A stretch of 32,941 nt of DNA from Thermosaccharophagus gerlachensis. GTDB taxonomy: Bacteria > Armatimonadota > Fervidibacteria > Fervidibacterales > Thermosaccharophagaceae. Shown here in pieces: positions 15,702-24,473 of the stretch (position 1 is its first letter; each line of letters begins with the position of its first letter). The position numbers and the translations under genes are program-made. The DNA is taken from positions 1 to 32,941 of the forward strand of contig JBGOEV010000027.1 of the NCBI GenBank assembly GCA_041538025.1, written 5' to 3'. Below the pieces are notes generated by a model, which was not told the DNA's origin, made no database searches, and worked only from the letters and a program-made list of their open reading frames with translations.

Positions 15702-16220
15702 TCAAGACACATCATGTGAGCTCGTTTCGCAACGCATGCGTCTTCGCAGTTTATCCTCTTTTGAGCTATCCCAATACCCACAATCAAGCTCAATGAAAAC
15801 AGTTGTGTAAGGCAAGGCTATTGTGGTCTTTAACACTAAAACATGAAACAGCTTCGCTGCGTCGCTCACCTTGTTGATTAAATCCAAGTGTGATTCGCGA
15901 TGCACTTCAATCCCGTTTAGCAGTTGATTGAACTGTTGCCTTAATGTTGTTATCCCCGGGGCGTCCTGCTCATCAATGTAAGCAAGTTCGGCATCAATGT
16001 GGACAATGGGTCGTATGTGTGGGCACTGCTGTATATGCCCGAGCACCGTCCTTAAAACTTCAACATGGTCCGTTTCGGTCACAAGCGTCTTCACACCACT
16101 TGACGACAACATTGGAAATGCCGAATCAGCGATTAGCACCCAGTTGCGATGCCCAAAAAGCTTTAGCATCTGTTCCACTTGGTTGACCCACTTATGTGAA
16201 TGCTCATGCACATCATGCAT
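15702..16220 (-). CDS. RbsD/FucU-like sugar mutarotase
   Basis: The N-terminal region VEQMLKLFGHRNWVLIADSAFP (His24, Asp32) matches the GHGDEIVIADANFP signature of the RbsD/FucU family. These decameric enzymes interconvert anomers or pyranose/furanose forms of ribose or fucose. At 172 aa it is longer than the usual 130-150. The C-terminal catalytic strand, normally RTGE with N-linked aromatic residues, is replaced by LPYTTVFIELDCGYWDSS, so the substrate may differ or the call may be wrong at subfamily level. GAGGTGAG precedes the ATG by 7 bases. It is transcribed away from the galactokinase-like gene across a 148-base region, suggesting both serve one sugar. Confidence 0.55.
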   Translation of the reverse strand: MHDVHEHSHKWVNQVEQMLKLFGHRNWVLIADSAFPMLSSSGVKTLVTETDHVEVLRTVLGHIQQCPHIRPIVHIDAELAYIDEQDAPGITTLRQQFNQLLNGIEVHRESHLDLINKVSDAAKLFHVLVLKTTIALPYTTVFIELDCGYWDSSKEDKLRRRMRCETSSHDVS

Positions 16221-16270
16221 CTTATGCTCACCTCTCCCAAGCCATCATTTTGAGGATCAGTTTTTAAAGT

Positions 16271-16287
16271 TTGATCCATCGTATCAA
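16271..16287. promoter_or_regulatory. Small palindrome between divergent sugar genes
   Basis: TTGAT and ATCAA form perfect 5-base arms seven bases apart in the 148-base region shared by the mutarotase-like and kinase genes. It could be an operator serving both directions. Arms this short arise by chance often. Confidence 0.3.
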
Positions 16288-16368
16288 GGTAAGCCAACCT
16301 TAGCTCAGTAAGATGCATAATGCCAAATTGGGGCGCTGACAAACAATGCATTCGGGAGTGATGAGACG

Positions 16369-17451
16369 ATGAATTCAGTTGATGAGATAGTTGTAGTAGC
16401 GCCTGGGAGGATATGTCTCTTTGGTGAGCATCAAGATTTTTTAGGCTTGCGTGTCATAGCATGTGCAATCAACCTGCACATATCAATCGCAGGGAAAAGA
16501 AGGAAGGACAAGCTCTTCAAAATCAACATGCCAGACATTGGTGAAACGGACGTAATAGACATTTCACAGCCGATCACATACAGGAAAAAACGCGACTATA
16601 TGCGTTCGTGCTTGAATGTAGTTTTGCGTGAAGGTTACGAGATTCCCTTTGGCTATGATGTTGAGGTGCGTGGCAACATACCGATCAACGCTGGCACCTC
16701 AAGTTCATCAGCGCTTGTGACTGCGTGGACGAAGTTTCTTTTGATAGCTTCAGGCTCGCCCGATGCTGACGACCCAATGAGAGTGGCAAGGCTCGCACAT
16801 AGAGCTGAGGTTTTGGAATTCAAAGAACCCGGTGGGATGATGGACCACTTTACAAGCAGCGTTGGTGGGACGATCAGCGTTGACTGCAAAGAACCGTTTG
16901 AAGTTGAGCGCTTGAACGTTAAGCTAACTGGTTTTGTGCTCGGCGATTCTCTTGAGAGGAAGCAAACGCTTGATGTGCTTCGTTCATCAAAGGAAGATGT
17001 TTTGCGCGGGATAAAACAGTTGAAGGAGTGGATTGATGGTTTTGACCTGAGAGAAACTCCAACGGAAGTTATCCTAAGTTACGCAAGGAAGCTTGAGGAG
17101 CCTATCAGAAGGAAAGTGGTTGCAAATGTTTACAACCGAGATATATGCCTTAGAGCACTTGAGATGCTCAGGGGTGGAGATTTTGAGCCTGCCGAGCTTG
17201 GAAGACTTTTGCTTGAGCATCAAGCTCACCTGCGAGACGGCTTAGGTGTTTCAACGAAGAAAATTGATGCGATGATTGAAGCTGCAATGGCAGCAGGAGC
17301 ACTCGGAGGGAAGATAAACGGTTCAGGAGGAGGCGGTTGCATGTTTGCGTATGCCCCGGGAAGAGAAGAAGCTGTGGCAAAGGCGATAGAGGAAGTTGGC
17401 GGTGTAGCCTATATTGTCCACGTTGACCCTGGTGCAAGGCGAATTAGATAA
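16369..17451 (+). CDS. Galactokinase-like GHMP kinase
   Basis: This sugar-1-kinase of the GHMP superfamily has motif 1 GRICLFGEHQDFLG at residues 13-26 (galactokinase: GRVNLIGEHTDYN), ATP-loop motif 2 PINAGTSSSSAL near 105-116 and motif 3 GGKINGSGGGGCMFAY near 308-323. EPGGMMDHFTS supplies the catalytic Asp that galactokinase carries in CGIMDQF. These enzymes phosphorylate a free sugar at C1 with ATP. The EHQDF variant of motif 1, where sugar-binding residues sit, means the sugar could be galactose, fucose, arabinose or another. The start ATG follows GGGAG at 16354-16358. It is divergent from an RbsD/FucU-like mutarotase, which would supply the right anomer to such a kinase. Confidence 0.9.
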   Translation: MNSVDEIVVVAPGRICLFGEHQDFLGLRVIACAINLHISIAGKRRKDKLFKINMPDIGETDVIDISQPITYRKKRDYMRSCLNVVLREGYEIPFGYDVEVRGNIPINAGTSSSSALVTAWTKFLLIASGSPDADDPMRVARLAHRAEVLEFKEPGGMMDHFTSSVGGTISVDCKEPFEVERLNVKLTGFVLGDSLERKQTLDVLRSSKEDVLRGIKQLKEWIDGFDLRETPTEVILSYARKLEEPIRRKVVANVYNRDICLRALEMLRGGDFEPAELGRLLLEHQAHLRDGLGVSTKKIDAMIEAAMAAGALGGKINGSGGGGCMFAYAPGREEAVAKAIEEVGGVAYIVHVDPGARRIR

Positions 17452-17467
17452 GCACTTGTGAGAATGT

Positions 17468-18508
17468 TCAGCGCCACCAATGCGCCCTGAGAAAATCAAA
17501 GTAAAAGAGCGCGTTATCAACTGGCACATTGCTCGGTATATGATTGCCAACCGCAAAGAAGAACCCCATGCATCCTTTGGCGAGCTTGAGTGTCTCTTCA
17601 ATTTCGCTCTTGATCTGTTCCTTCGTGCCAAAGGTGAGTGTCCTGCAATCAACCTTGCTCCCGATGATGATGTGGCTCTTTCCATAGCGCTCAACAACAT
17701 ATTCAAGCGGAACGAGTGGCTCAAATATGAAGCCATCAGCACCTGAATTTGCTATGTCATCAACAAATTGACTCCAATCGCCATCAGAGCAAAAGAGCAC
17801 GAGCTTCCCAGCTTCATGTAAGACATCCCAAAGCTTTTTGTATTTTGGGAAGATGAAGTCGCGATAAAAGTCAGGGTGCATGAATGGACCTTGCGTCCAA
17901 ACCATATCGTCGTGGCAGATGAAGACATTGATTGATGTTTTTGCCCAAGCACGATAGTGGTGTAGTGAAAGCTCAAAGAAGCTATCAAGCACCTTCGCAA
18001 AGCGCTTCCTTTCAGCAGCAGCTGTGAGCAGCATCTCCCAGCCGAAAGCTTGTATTGCACCTGAGATCAACGTTTTGTAGTATCCACCAGGGCAAACTTG
18101 ATTTGGATATCTCGCTTGAACACTCCTATGCCAACCCTCGTAATAGCTTACAAGTTCATCAAAGTCCGGCAAGCCATATTCTTTGACCGCATCAAATGAG
18201 AGCACTTCATCAACATCTTTGAAAGGGCACGAGATAGTAGTGCGTTTATCAATTCCGCCTTCAAGGAACTCAGCGTGCCCCATATCTGTCACCCTGCCAC
18301 GCATCTCCCAACCAACCGGACCATCGTTTGTAAGCCATATGAAGTCATATTCCCACGCATCGTAGAACGAGCGCCAAGCTTCTTCATCATGCAGTGGGTC
18401 AAGCCCGGTCACAGCTCTAACAAGGGCGTAGTTTGAACAGTATTCGGTATGTGCTACCCTTTCTGCGAATTCAAGCCTCAACGCTTTCATGCCTATTTCA
18501 TAGCTCAT
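17468..18508 (-). CDS. Uroporphyrinogen decarboxylase (URO-D) family protein
   Basis: This 346-aa TIM-barrel protein of the URO-D superfamily shows INVFICHDDMVWTQGPFMHPDFYRDFIFPKYKKL near 195-228, LVLFCSDGDW near 238, GADGFIFEPLV and a C-terminal FFFAVGNHIPSNVPVDN. The last segment is the conserved GGGxxxPxxxP-like turn. It belongs to the branch that includes corrinoid:CoM methyltransferases (MtaA/CmuA-like) and many uncharacterised members, rather than haem-pathway HemE: the HemE N-terminal RQAGRY motif is absent. The ATG has GGAGGG 6 bases upstream, and it follows the SDR gene by 14 bases at the end of the long minus-strand run. In such sugar-gene settings its substrate is unknown. Confidence 0.85.
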   Translation of the reverse strand: MSYEIGMKALRLEFAERVAHTEYCSNYALVRAVTGLDPLHDEEAWRSFYDAWEYDFIWLTNDGPVGWEMRGRVTDMGHAEFLEGGIDKRTTISCPFKDVDEVLSFDAVKEYGLPDFDELVSYYEGWHRSVQARYPNQVCPGGYYKTLISGAIQAFGWEMLLTAAAERKRFAKVLDSFFELSLHHYRAWAKTSINVFICHDDMVWTQGPFMHPDFYRDFIFPKYKKLWDVLHEAGKLVLFCSDGDWSQFVDDIANSGADGFIFEPLVPLEYVVERYGKSHIIIGSKVDCRTLTFGTKEQIKSEIEETLKLAKGCMGFFFAVGNHIPSNVPVDNALFYFDFLRAHWWR

Positions 18509-18522
18509 GCTTTCCCTCCTCT

Positions 18523-19350
18523 CTAAACGCCACTGAAGGCGCTGAAGCCTCCATCAACGGTTATGACTGCACCAGTTACAAAAGAAGAAGCGTTGGAGCA
18601 AAGCCAAATGACAGTCCCGATTAAGTCTGATGGCTCACCAAATCGGCGCATCGGCGTGTGAGCCAGTATCGTCTTAGCTCGCTGTGTTAGTTCGCCAGTT
18701 GATTCATCAATGAGCAAGTAGCGATTTTGTTTCGTCAGGAAGAAGCCAGGGGCAATCGTGTTAACCCTTATCTTGGGGGAGTAGTTTTGAGCCATGTGAA
18801 CAGCAAGCCACTGCGTGAAGTTGACTACAGCAGCCTTCGCAGCAGCGTATGCTGGCACCCTCGTAAGTGGTCTGAAGGCATTTACTGATGATATGTTGAT
18901 GATGACGCCCTCGCCCCTTTCGGCTAATGCCCTCCCAAACACTTGGCACGCAAAAACAGTCCCAAGCAAATTGAGTTCACAGACTGCACGCAAAGCATCC
19001 TCTGGCAGATCAAAGAACGAATCAGCTTCGCTCGTCGTTGCTTGTTGAATGTTTCCGCCAGCACCGTTGATGAGTATGTCTATACAGCCAAGCTCGTTCA
19101 GTATTTGCTGGCATGCTCCTTCAAGCTCTTCTTTTCTTGTGACATCCGCCTTAACCGCGATTGCACTGAAGCCATCAGATACGATGCATTTTGCAAGCTC
19201 ATTTGCAGCATCAAAAGCTATGTCAAGGATAGCTACCTTCACTCCACACTTAGCGAGGGCGATGCATATCTCACTGCACAGCACACCAGCACCACCAGTT
19301 ACAACGGCAACCTTCCCAGAGATGTCAAACAGCGAACTTATAAGGCTCAT
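18523..19350 (-). CDS. SDR oxidoreductase, mannonate/fructuronate reductase-like
   Basis: This 275-aa NAD(P)-dependent short-chain dehydrogenase starts LFDISGKVAVVTGGAGVLC. The nucleotide loop ends VLC instead of the usual GIG, a variation I associate with SDR-type D-mannonate oxidoreductases. Other SDR marks are NGAGG near residue 95, ISSVNAF near 155 and the catalytic Tyr/Lys pair in VPAYAAAKAAV near 167-172. The C-terminus RRFGEPSDLIGTVIWLCSNASSFVTGAVITVDGG is classical. SDRs of this branch interconvert fructuronate and mannonate in uronic acid catabolism. It lies 30 bases after the FAD oxidoreductase gene and 14 before the URO-D family gene, so one transcript is likely. Confidence 0.88.
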   Translation of the reverse strand: MSLISSLFDISGKVAVVTGGAGVLCSEICIALAKCGVKVAILDIAFDAANELAKCIVSDGFSAIAVKADVTRKEELEGACQQILNELGCIDILINGAGGNIQQATTSEADSFFDLPEDALRAVCELNLLGTVFACQVFGRALAERGEGVIINISSVNAFRPLTRVPAYAAAKAAVVNFTQWLAVHMAQNYSPKIRVNTIAPGFFLTKQNRYLLIDESTGELTQRAKTILAHTPMRRFGEPSDLIGTVIWLCSNASSFVTGAVITVDGGFSAFSGV

Positions 19351-19380
19351 TAGATACCACCCTTGAAACCGTATTGAAGT

Positions 19381-22161
19381 TCACTCGTTGTATACGCGCA
19401 CCTCGTAAATCCTCGCTGATGGATCACCGTTTGTTGCATGCACGAGTATGCGTAGCTTCGTTGATGTGACGGCATCAAATTTGTGTATGCGTCTTCTCTT
19501 GAAGTTGCCCACTACTTTCGTTATGGTTTCCCATCTCCCATTTGCGTCATCAAATCTTTGAAGTTCGTAATCGCGCACGCAACTTGCGATGCTCAGTTTT
19601 GTGCGGTGTCTCGCATCCAAATCTACATCAAAGGTGAGGTAGACAGTGTTGAATGTCACTGGCTTTCCGAAATCAAGTTCAAGCCATTGGGGCATCGGCT
19701 GTGTTGGGTCTGAACACCATTGGTTTGGTTTAAATTGACCATCGGGTGTAATCGTCGGGCGCGCATACCCATTGGTTGCATTCATTGGATGGAAAGCGTC
19801 ACCCCAATCAATGACGAGTGGGGGCAATATGTCAATCGCGTAGTTGCCCGGCATCCTGTTCCAAACCTCTCCATCAGTTTTTGATCTGTATGCACGACAC
19901 CAACCAAATGGAGGGACTTCACTCGCCAAGTGCCAGCTCAAACCCTTGATTTGTGGCAGCCAAATCCAATAATGCTTTTTCGGTGTCACAGGGATATTGA
20001 AGTCAAACCTTACCCAGTGATCGCCTTTACCTTTGACGATAGCTTTCGCTGTAGCCAAATCAACCTGCGACGAGAAATCCCCAAAGGCTTTAGCTTCTCT
20101 CAGGTGTGCTACTACTTCTATCGGCTCTTCAACATCGCTTCGTAGCCACACAAAGACCGACTCAAGCTTATCTGCGCTGACGAGGAACTGCTGTGCACGG
20201 GCATGGTCAAGCTGGTGCAGACCAGCGCTCTTAACTTTCCTGCCATCAAACCGCTCAAACTGCTTGTAGCTTGAGGAAGTTACCTTCGCCTTGAGAGCCA
20301 TGTCTTTCTCATCTTCGTTGCGCAAGCCGATTATGTATGCATCGCCCTTGAGAAGGAGTTGTTGCAACTCCCTTATGTGGCGTTGTGCTATCTCCCTTGG
20401 CGTTGCATTGTATTTTATGCAAAGATAAGCAGCTGTTCCAACTGCCTGTCCCATCGTGCCAATCGTCGCCATCACCCTCGTCGAGCCAAATGCAACATGA
20501 GATGCGCTTATATGTCTTCCAGCAAACATCAGGTTACTAATGTTGATTGAGTAGAGGCAACGGAACGGTATGCTGTAAAGCGGGACATGCTTGTGTATTG
20601 ATGGTGTTCCTTTGTCAAATATGCCCAACGGTGGGTGGAGGTCTATTGTCCATCCGCCATATGCGACCCTATCATCAAACAAAACAGCCTTCTCAAGGTC
20701 GCTTTGCTTAAGCACATAATCACCGATGAAGCGCCTTGACTCGCGCTTACCAGCTACATGCCCAACCCAAACAAGATCATAATTCTTTGCTCTCTCGCTG
20801 TGGACACAATGATTTTTGATGTGATCCCAAACCCCAAACAGTATGCGTAAAAGTTCGTCTCGTATTTTCTCGGCATCCTTTATTGTGTCCATTGTCCCAC
20901 CATACTCAATCCACCAATAGCCAAAAGAGAAGTTGCGATGGTCACGATGTGGCAACGATGCTTCGTCTGGGAACTTGTAAATCCAAGGTGGTGGTGAAAA
21001 CTTAACTGGCTTGCCAGTGTCGCGTGCTGCAAACAAAAGTGAGCTTCCAAGCGTATACTTGTCTGGCTTCTCTGGAGCCATGTCCTCACCATACTCATCT
21101 CTTCCTTCCCTACCCATGCGGAACTTAGCGCCCGCACTCGCTGCGAAGTCACCATCACCACTGCAGTCAATGAAGACCTTGCCTCTGACGATGAATGGTT
21201 GCATCGTCACAACATCAACGCACTTTGCAGCTGCTATCTTCGTTTTATCTTCCATGATCGCCTCAACTGCCCTCATGCCGAGGAACAGCGTCACATTTGG
21301 CTCCCGCTTCATCAAGGCGAGTATCCCAGCATCAACGCTTCCGTGTTCAAGTGCAGCTTCCCTTATCTCCTCAACAATACCAGACTCACGCGCAAACCTG
21401 TGACCACCACCAGTTGCGCCTTCAATTCCAACGCGTATTTCAGAGCTTGCATTGCCACCTAAGACAGGTCTGTCTTGAATGAGTGCTACTTTGCACCCGT
21501 GTCTTGCTGCAGCTAATGTAGCACAGCTTCCGCCTACACCTCCACCAATCACAACCACATCAAAGCTACCCAAATCCTTTGGTGTTGGCTCGCCAAACAG
21601 CTCAGCCCTGAGTTTGCGCACGGCATCAGTATCATTTGGTGGTTTGAAATCCAAATCGGTGGTCAAAAGCAACGCATCGCATCGGCTATACCAACCCGTC
21701 AAGTCACGAATGGCTAACTGTGTTTCACCACGCTCAAGCTCAAAAGTTCCGCCCTCCTGCCACACCCATTCATCAGTTGATGCAGTCCCAAACTCAACCT
21801 TTGATGGTTTATCGCCGACGATGACTTTGAACCTACCTGGGCTATATTCAGGGAGCCAGTTTTTGCATCTCACCCACAGGCGGTAAACACCAGACTTAGG
21901 TATGCTGATGCTTGTCCTTGCGTCAGCGACCGGCTTGCCCAGCCCGATGGCAAGCAAGTATGCTGAGCCAACATGCATTATGAACTGGGTGTCAACAGTC
22001 CAACCACCCTTATCCTTAAACAGCTCTGCTTCCTGCCAGATGAAAACCTTTCCCCCTCTCTCAGTGGAAAGCTCTGATGGCATTGTAGCAAACGGCACCG
22101 CAGTTGACACCCACAGAGGCACCTGCATAATCAATGTCAAGCAATCACGCATCTTAAGCAT
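19381..22161 (-). CDS. Secreted FAD-dependent oxidoreductase with discoidin-like domain
   Basis: A hydrophobic N-terminus (CLTLIMQVPLWVSTAVPFATM) looks like a signal peptide. Residues about 40-190 form a beta-sandwich ending SGVYRLWVRCKNWLPEYSPG and later DLTGWYSRCDALLLT, like glycan-binding modules. From about 200 an FAD_oxidored-type Rossmann domain begins with VVVIGGGVGGSCATLAAARHG and continues LGGNASSEIRVG and VFIDCSGDGDFAASAGA. The last 140 residues (KPVTFNTVYLTFDVDL ... TKLRILVHATNGDPSARIYEVRVY) resemble F5/8-type C domains. The protein probably oxidises a sugar or polysaccharide outside the cytoplasmic membrane. GTG 22164 and ATG 22161 are adjacent candidates behind an AAGGAGGTGGA site. 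Confidence 0.9.
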   Translation of the reverse strand: MLKMRDCLTLIMQVPLWVSTAVPFATMPSELSTERGGKVFIWQEAELFKDKGGWTVDTQFIMHVGSAYLLAIGLGKPVADARTSISIPKSGVYRLWVRCKNWLPEYSPGRFKVIVGDKPSKVEFGTASTDEWVWQEGGTFELERGETQLAIRDLTGWYSRCDALLLTTDLDFKPPNDTDAVRKLRAELFGEPTPKDLGSFDVVVIGGGVGGSCATLAAARHGCKVALIQDRPVLGGNASSEIRVGIEGATGGGHRFARESGIVEEIREAALEHGSVDAGILALMKREPNVTLFLGMRAVEAIMEDKTKIAAAKCVDVVTMQPFIVRGKVFIDCSGDGDFAASAGAKFRMGREGRDEYGEDMAPEKPDKYTLGSSLLFAARDTGKPVKFSPPPWIYKFPDEASLPHRDHRNFSFGYWWIEYGGTMDTIKDAEKIRDELLRILFGVWDHIKNHCVHSERAKNYDLVWVGHVAGKRESRRFIGDYVLKQSDLEKAVLFDDRVAYGGWTIDLHPPLGIFDKGTPSIHKHVPLYSIPFRCLYSINISNLMFAGRHISASHVAFGSTRVMATIGTMGQAVGTAAYLCIKYNATPREIAQRHIRELQQLLLKGDAYIIGLRNEDEKDMALKAKVTSSSYKQFERFDGRKVKSAGLHQLDHARAQQFLVSADKLESVFVWLRSDVEEPIEVVAHLREAKAFGDFSSQVDLATAKAIVKGKGDHWVRFDFNIPVTPKKHYWIWLPQIKGLSWHLASEVPPFGWCRAYRSKTDGEVWNRMPGNYAIDILPPLVIDWGDAFHPMNATNGYARPTITPDGQFKPNQWCSDPTQPMPQWLELDFGKPVTFNTVYLTFDVDLDARHRTKLSIASCVRDYELQRFDDANGRWETITKVVGNFKRRRIHKFDAVTSTKLRILVHATNGDPSARIYEVRVYNE

Positions 22162-22214
22162 CACACTCCACCTCCTTAACTTTGTTAGTTCATGCCCGCA
22201 TCAACTCTTCAGTG

Positions 22215-23246
22215 TTAAGTTCTCGTGGAGGGTTCATACGGTTGAACGACCTCAAAAAGGAAGCCAGCTTCCTCATATGCCCTCTTCAGGCGCTTGAGGT
22301 GCTGTTCATCCCAGTAGATGCCAATAACTGAGCCACCTGAACCGGGGAACTTCGTTGGTGCACCAAGCGTTCTCCCAAGTTCAATCATCCTGGTGTTGTC
22401 ACTTCCGAGAGCTTCATCACCGAGAACGCTTCGCCTAATGTCAAAGTTGCGGTTCATCAACTTTGCAAGCCTTTCATAGTCACGCTGTATAAGCGCTTCT
22501 TTGGCTTCCTCGGCTATTTCAATCCACTGTCTTATAGCGTCAATGACTTGTTTATCACCATGCTCATAACGGAAGCGCAAGTTGCTATGCACCTTGCCAG
22601 AAAAAGAAGGCACCCTCACCCACGCAAGAAACAGCGGTGGCAAAAGCGATGTATCCAAGTTCTCGTAATGCCCATGTCCATAGCGTTCCATCAACTCTCG
22701 TGAGAAATCCATGAACACAAGCCCATCATAAACTTGAGCTACGCGGTCTTGCAACCCTGCTGTTATCTCAAGCTCGTCTCGCTCAACGCTGAGGATGATG
22801 TTTGGCAGGATCGGCTTCGGTATATGCTCATATGTCAAACCGAAGAACTTCATCAACGCACGAAAGAGTGCTGTGACTATAGCACTTGAGCCACCCAAGC
22901 CAACTTGCCTTGGCACCGTTGTATCATATTCAACTCTGAAGCCTTTCCTTGGTAGCGCTATACCTGCCTCACGGCAGTATTGGTTGAAGCGTTTGCAACC
23001 GGCGAAGAGCAATCTCAATCCGCCATAGTAGCCATCCCTTGTGGCGACAGCTTCAAGCTCTTCAAGGCTTTCAAACCTCGTTGGGTCAAACTTTGGGTGC
23101 ATGATGAGCTCTATAGAATCGCTCTCGCTCACACGCACCTTAGCACCGAAATTGCTTATAGTGCACGCTATCGTTTTACCAAAGTAACCATCGGATGGAT
23201 TCCCAGCAATAGCAATCCTTGCCCTCGCTTCACCTTCAACCACCAT
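22215..23246 (-). CDS. Glucuronokinase-like GHMP kinase
   Basis: This 343-aa GHMP kinase starts EARARIAIAGNPSDGYFGKTI. The ATP loop is QVGLGGSSAIV near residue 116, and AGLQDRVAQVYDGLVFMDF lies near 160-178. The C-terminal motif is FPGSGGSVIGIY near 305. The NPSD-YFGKT opening and the GLQDRVAQVY block are those of plant-type glucuronokinases, which make glucuronate 1-phosphate for UDP-glucuronate salvage. The ATG overlaps the ribH stop by one base (TAATG), so the two are translationally coupled although metabolically unrelated. The downstream FAD oxidoreductase and mannonate-reductase-like SDR fit a uronate theme. A related sugar-1-kinase activity remains possible. Confidence 0.87.
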   Translation of the reverse strand: MVVEGEARARIAIAGNPSDGYFGKTIACTISNFGAKVRVSESDSIELIMHPKFDPTRFESLEELEAVATRDGYYGGLRLLFAGCKRFNQYCREAGIALPRKGFRVEYDTTVPRQVGLGGSSAIVTALFRALMKFFGLTYEHIPKPILPNIILSVERDELEITAGLQDRVAQVYDGLVFMDFSRELMERYGHGHYENLDTSLLPPLFLAWVRVPSFSGKVHSNLRFRYEHGDKQVIDAIRQWIEIAEEAKEALIQRDYERLAKLMNRNFDIRRSVLGDEALGSDNTRMIELGRTLGAPTKFPGSGGSVIGIYWDEQHLKRLKRAYEEAGFLFEVVQPYEPSTRT

Positions 23247-23725
23247 TATTGCTTTTCACCTCTGAGTGAGCGCATAACATTTGCCATCTCAATTGCAGCC
23301 ACAGCAGCCTCAGCGCCTCTGTTACCCTGCTTCCCTCCGGCTCTTTCAAGTGCTTGATGCAAATCATCAGCTGTCACAACGCCGAAAATCGTTGGCACTC
23401 CTGTTTTAAGTGCGGTTTGTGCTATGCCTTTCGCTGTCTCTGATGCCACATACTCAAAGTGTGGTGTGTCACCACGAATGATGCAACCAAGACAGATGAC
23501 AGCGTCGTATGATTTGCTTTTAGCGAGCTCATGTGCAACCAACGGTATTTCAAAAGAACCCGGAACCCATATGATGTCTATGTCCTCTTCCTTTGCGCCA
23601 TGCCTTTTAAGCGCATCAAGCGCCCCATGAAGCAAACGGCGCGTGACGAGCTCGTTAAATCGGCTGACGACAATGCTGAAACGCAAACCCTCAGCAAGCA
23701 GTTGCCCTATAATCTCGCGAGCCAC
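23246..23725 (-). CDS. ribH: 6,7-dimethyl-8-ribityllumazine synthase
   Basis: This penultimate riboflavin-pathway enzyme condenses 5-amino-6-ribitylamino-uracil with a butanone phosphate and forms large capsid-like or pentameric assemblies in the cytosol. The family blocks are IVVSRFNELVTRRLL, WVPGSFEIPLVA, AVICLGCIIRGDTPHFEYV (with the catalytic His in TPHF), GVPTIFGVVTADDLHQALERAGGKQGNRGAEAA, and a closing helix. The longest frame begins at ATG 23740, but GGAGGTGAT lies just inside it and is ideally placed for GTG 23725, giving MAREIIGQLL, the normal family start. It is in the middle of the long minus-strand run, directly after the membrane protein and coupled to the glucuronokinase-like gene. 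No other rib genes are in the window. Confidence 0.97.
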   Translation of the reverse strand: MAREIIGQLLAEGLRFSIVVSRFNELVTRRLLHGALDALKRHGAKEEDIDIIWVPGSFEIPLVAHELAKSKSYDAVICLGCIIRGDTPHFEYVASETAKGIAQTALKTGVPTIFGVVTADDLHQALERAGGKQGNRGAEAAVAAIEMANVMRSLRGEKQ

Positions 23726-23741
23726 AACTATCACCTCCATA

Positions 23742-24473
23742 TCACATAGTCGCTCTCATCAGCGCCTTGCAAATTATGGTCAACGTCAAAACCCACATTG
23801 CAATATCACGACGAACAAGCGCACTTGGACGATAACTGCTCATAAGCAAGAAGGCAGTAATCTCGCACGCCTTTGAAACAACTGAAACAGTGTATCCTAT
23901 GGACATGTCGGCTGGATAGCGTATCTCAAGGATGATGAACATGAAAGCTGCGAAGGCACATATGAGGATGCAAGAGAGCAATAGCGATAGCCGAATGTAT
24001 CTCTCAACAGATTGCAAAGCAGTTGCTGATGCTCTCCCTTCACCTGCAGTTTCGCGAGCACCGAATGAGAGTGGGCGAAATGTCTCTGGGAACGCACAGG
24101 CGAATGCTATCACCCTCAAGATAATGATGAGGCTTGCCCACGGTATCTGCCAAGGTATGCCATCATGTTTTGGGACGATAGCCTCTGGCAAAAGGACCCA
24201 CCTTGCTTGAAAGTAGATGTAAACGCTTGCAAGTGCACAAAGCCATCTGGAAATCATGTCCAGCAGCTCAAGCGCTGGCTTAGAGGTGCTTTTTTGTTTT
24301 ACCCACACTAATGATGCAACAGCAGCAGTAACGCTGATGAGCAACATGAACGCTTGTTCTGGGAATGGTATGTGCAAATCCGAGAAAATGAAGAGTGCAC
24401 ATAGTGAGAGGAGAGTCAAATCATAAACAGCGAAAGCAAACAGCTTTAAAGAACCACCCTCCCGTTCACCCAC
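23742..24473 (-). CDS. Seven-helix integral membrane protein, unknown function
   Basis: I recognise no family. The 243 aa contain about seven hydrophobic segments: LFAFAVYDLTLLSLCALFIF, AFMLLISVTAAVASLVWV, LCALASVYIYFQARWVLL, ASLIIILRVIAFACAF, LLLSCILICAFAAFMFIIL, YTVSVVSKACEITAFLL and MWVLTLTIICKALM. A hydrophilic loop of about 20 residues lies between the fourth and fifth. The frame opens with GTG 24473, overlapping the lipB stop by 8 bases, and ends just before ribH, so expression as part of the run is likely. A role in lipid or glycan transport is possible by neighbourhood only. Confidence 0.75.
   Translation of the reverse strand: MGEREGGSLKLFAFAVYDLTLLSLCALFIFSDLHIPFPEQAFMLLISVTAAVASLVWVKQKSTSKPALELLDMISRWLCALASVYIYFQARWVLLPEAIVPKHDGIPWQIPWASLIIILRVIAFACAFPETFRPLSFGARETAGEGRASATALQSVERYIRLSLLLSCILICAFAAFMFIILEIRYPADMSIGYTVSVVSKACEITAFLLMSSYRPSALVRRDIAMWVLTLTIICKALMRATM

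Noticed and set aside
18943..19353. 136-codon plus-strand frame opposite the SDR gene
   Set aside because: It is the antisense shadow of a well-supported SDR and carries no recognisable motif.
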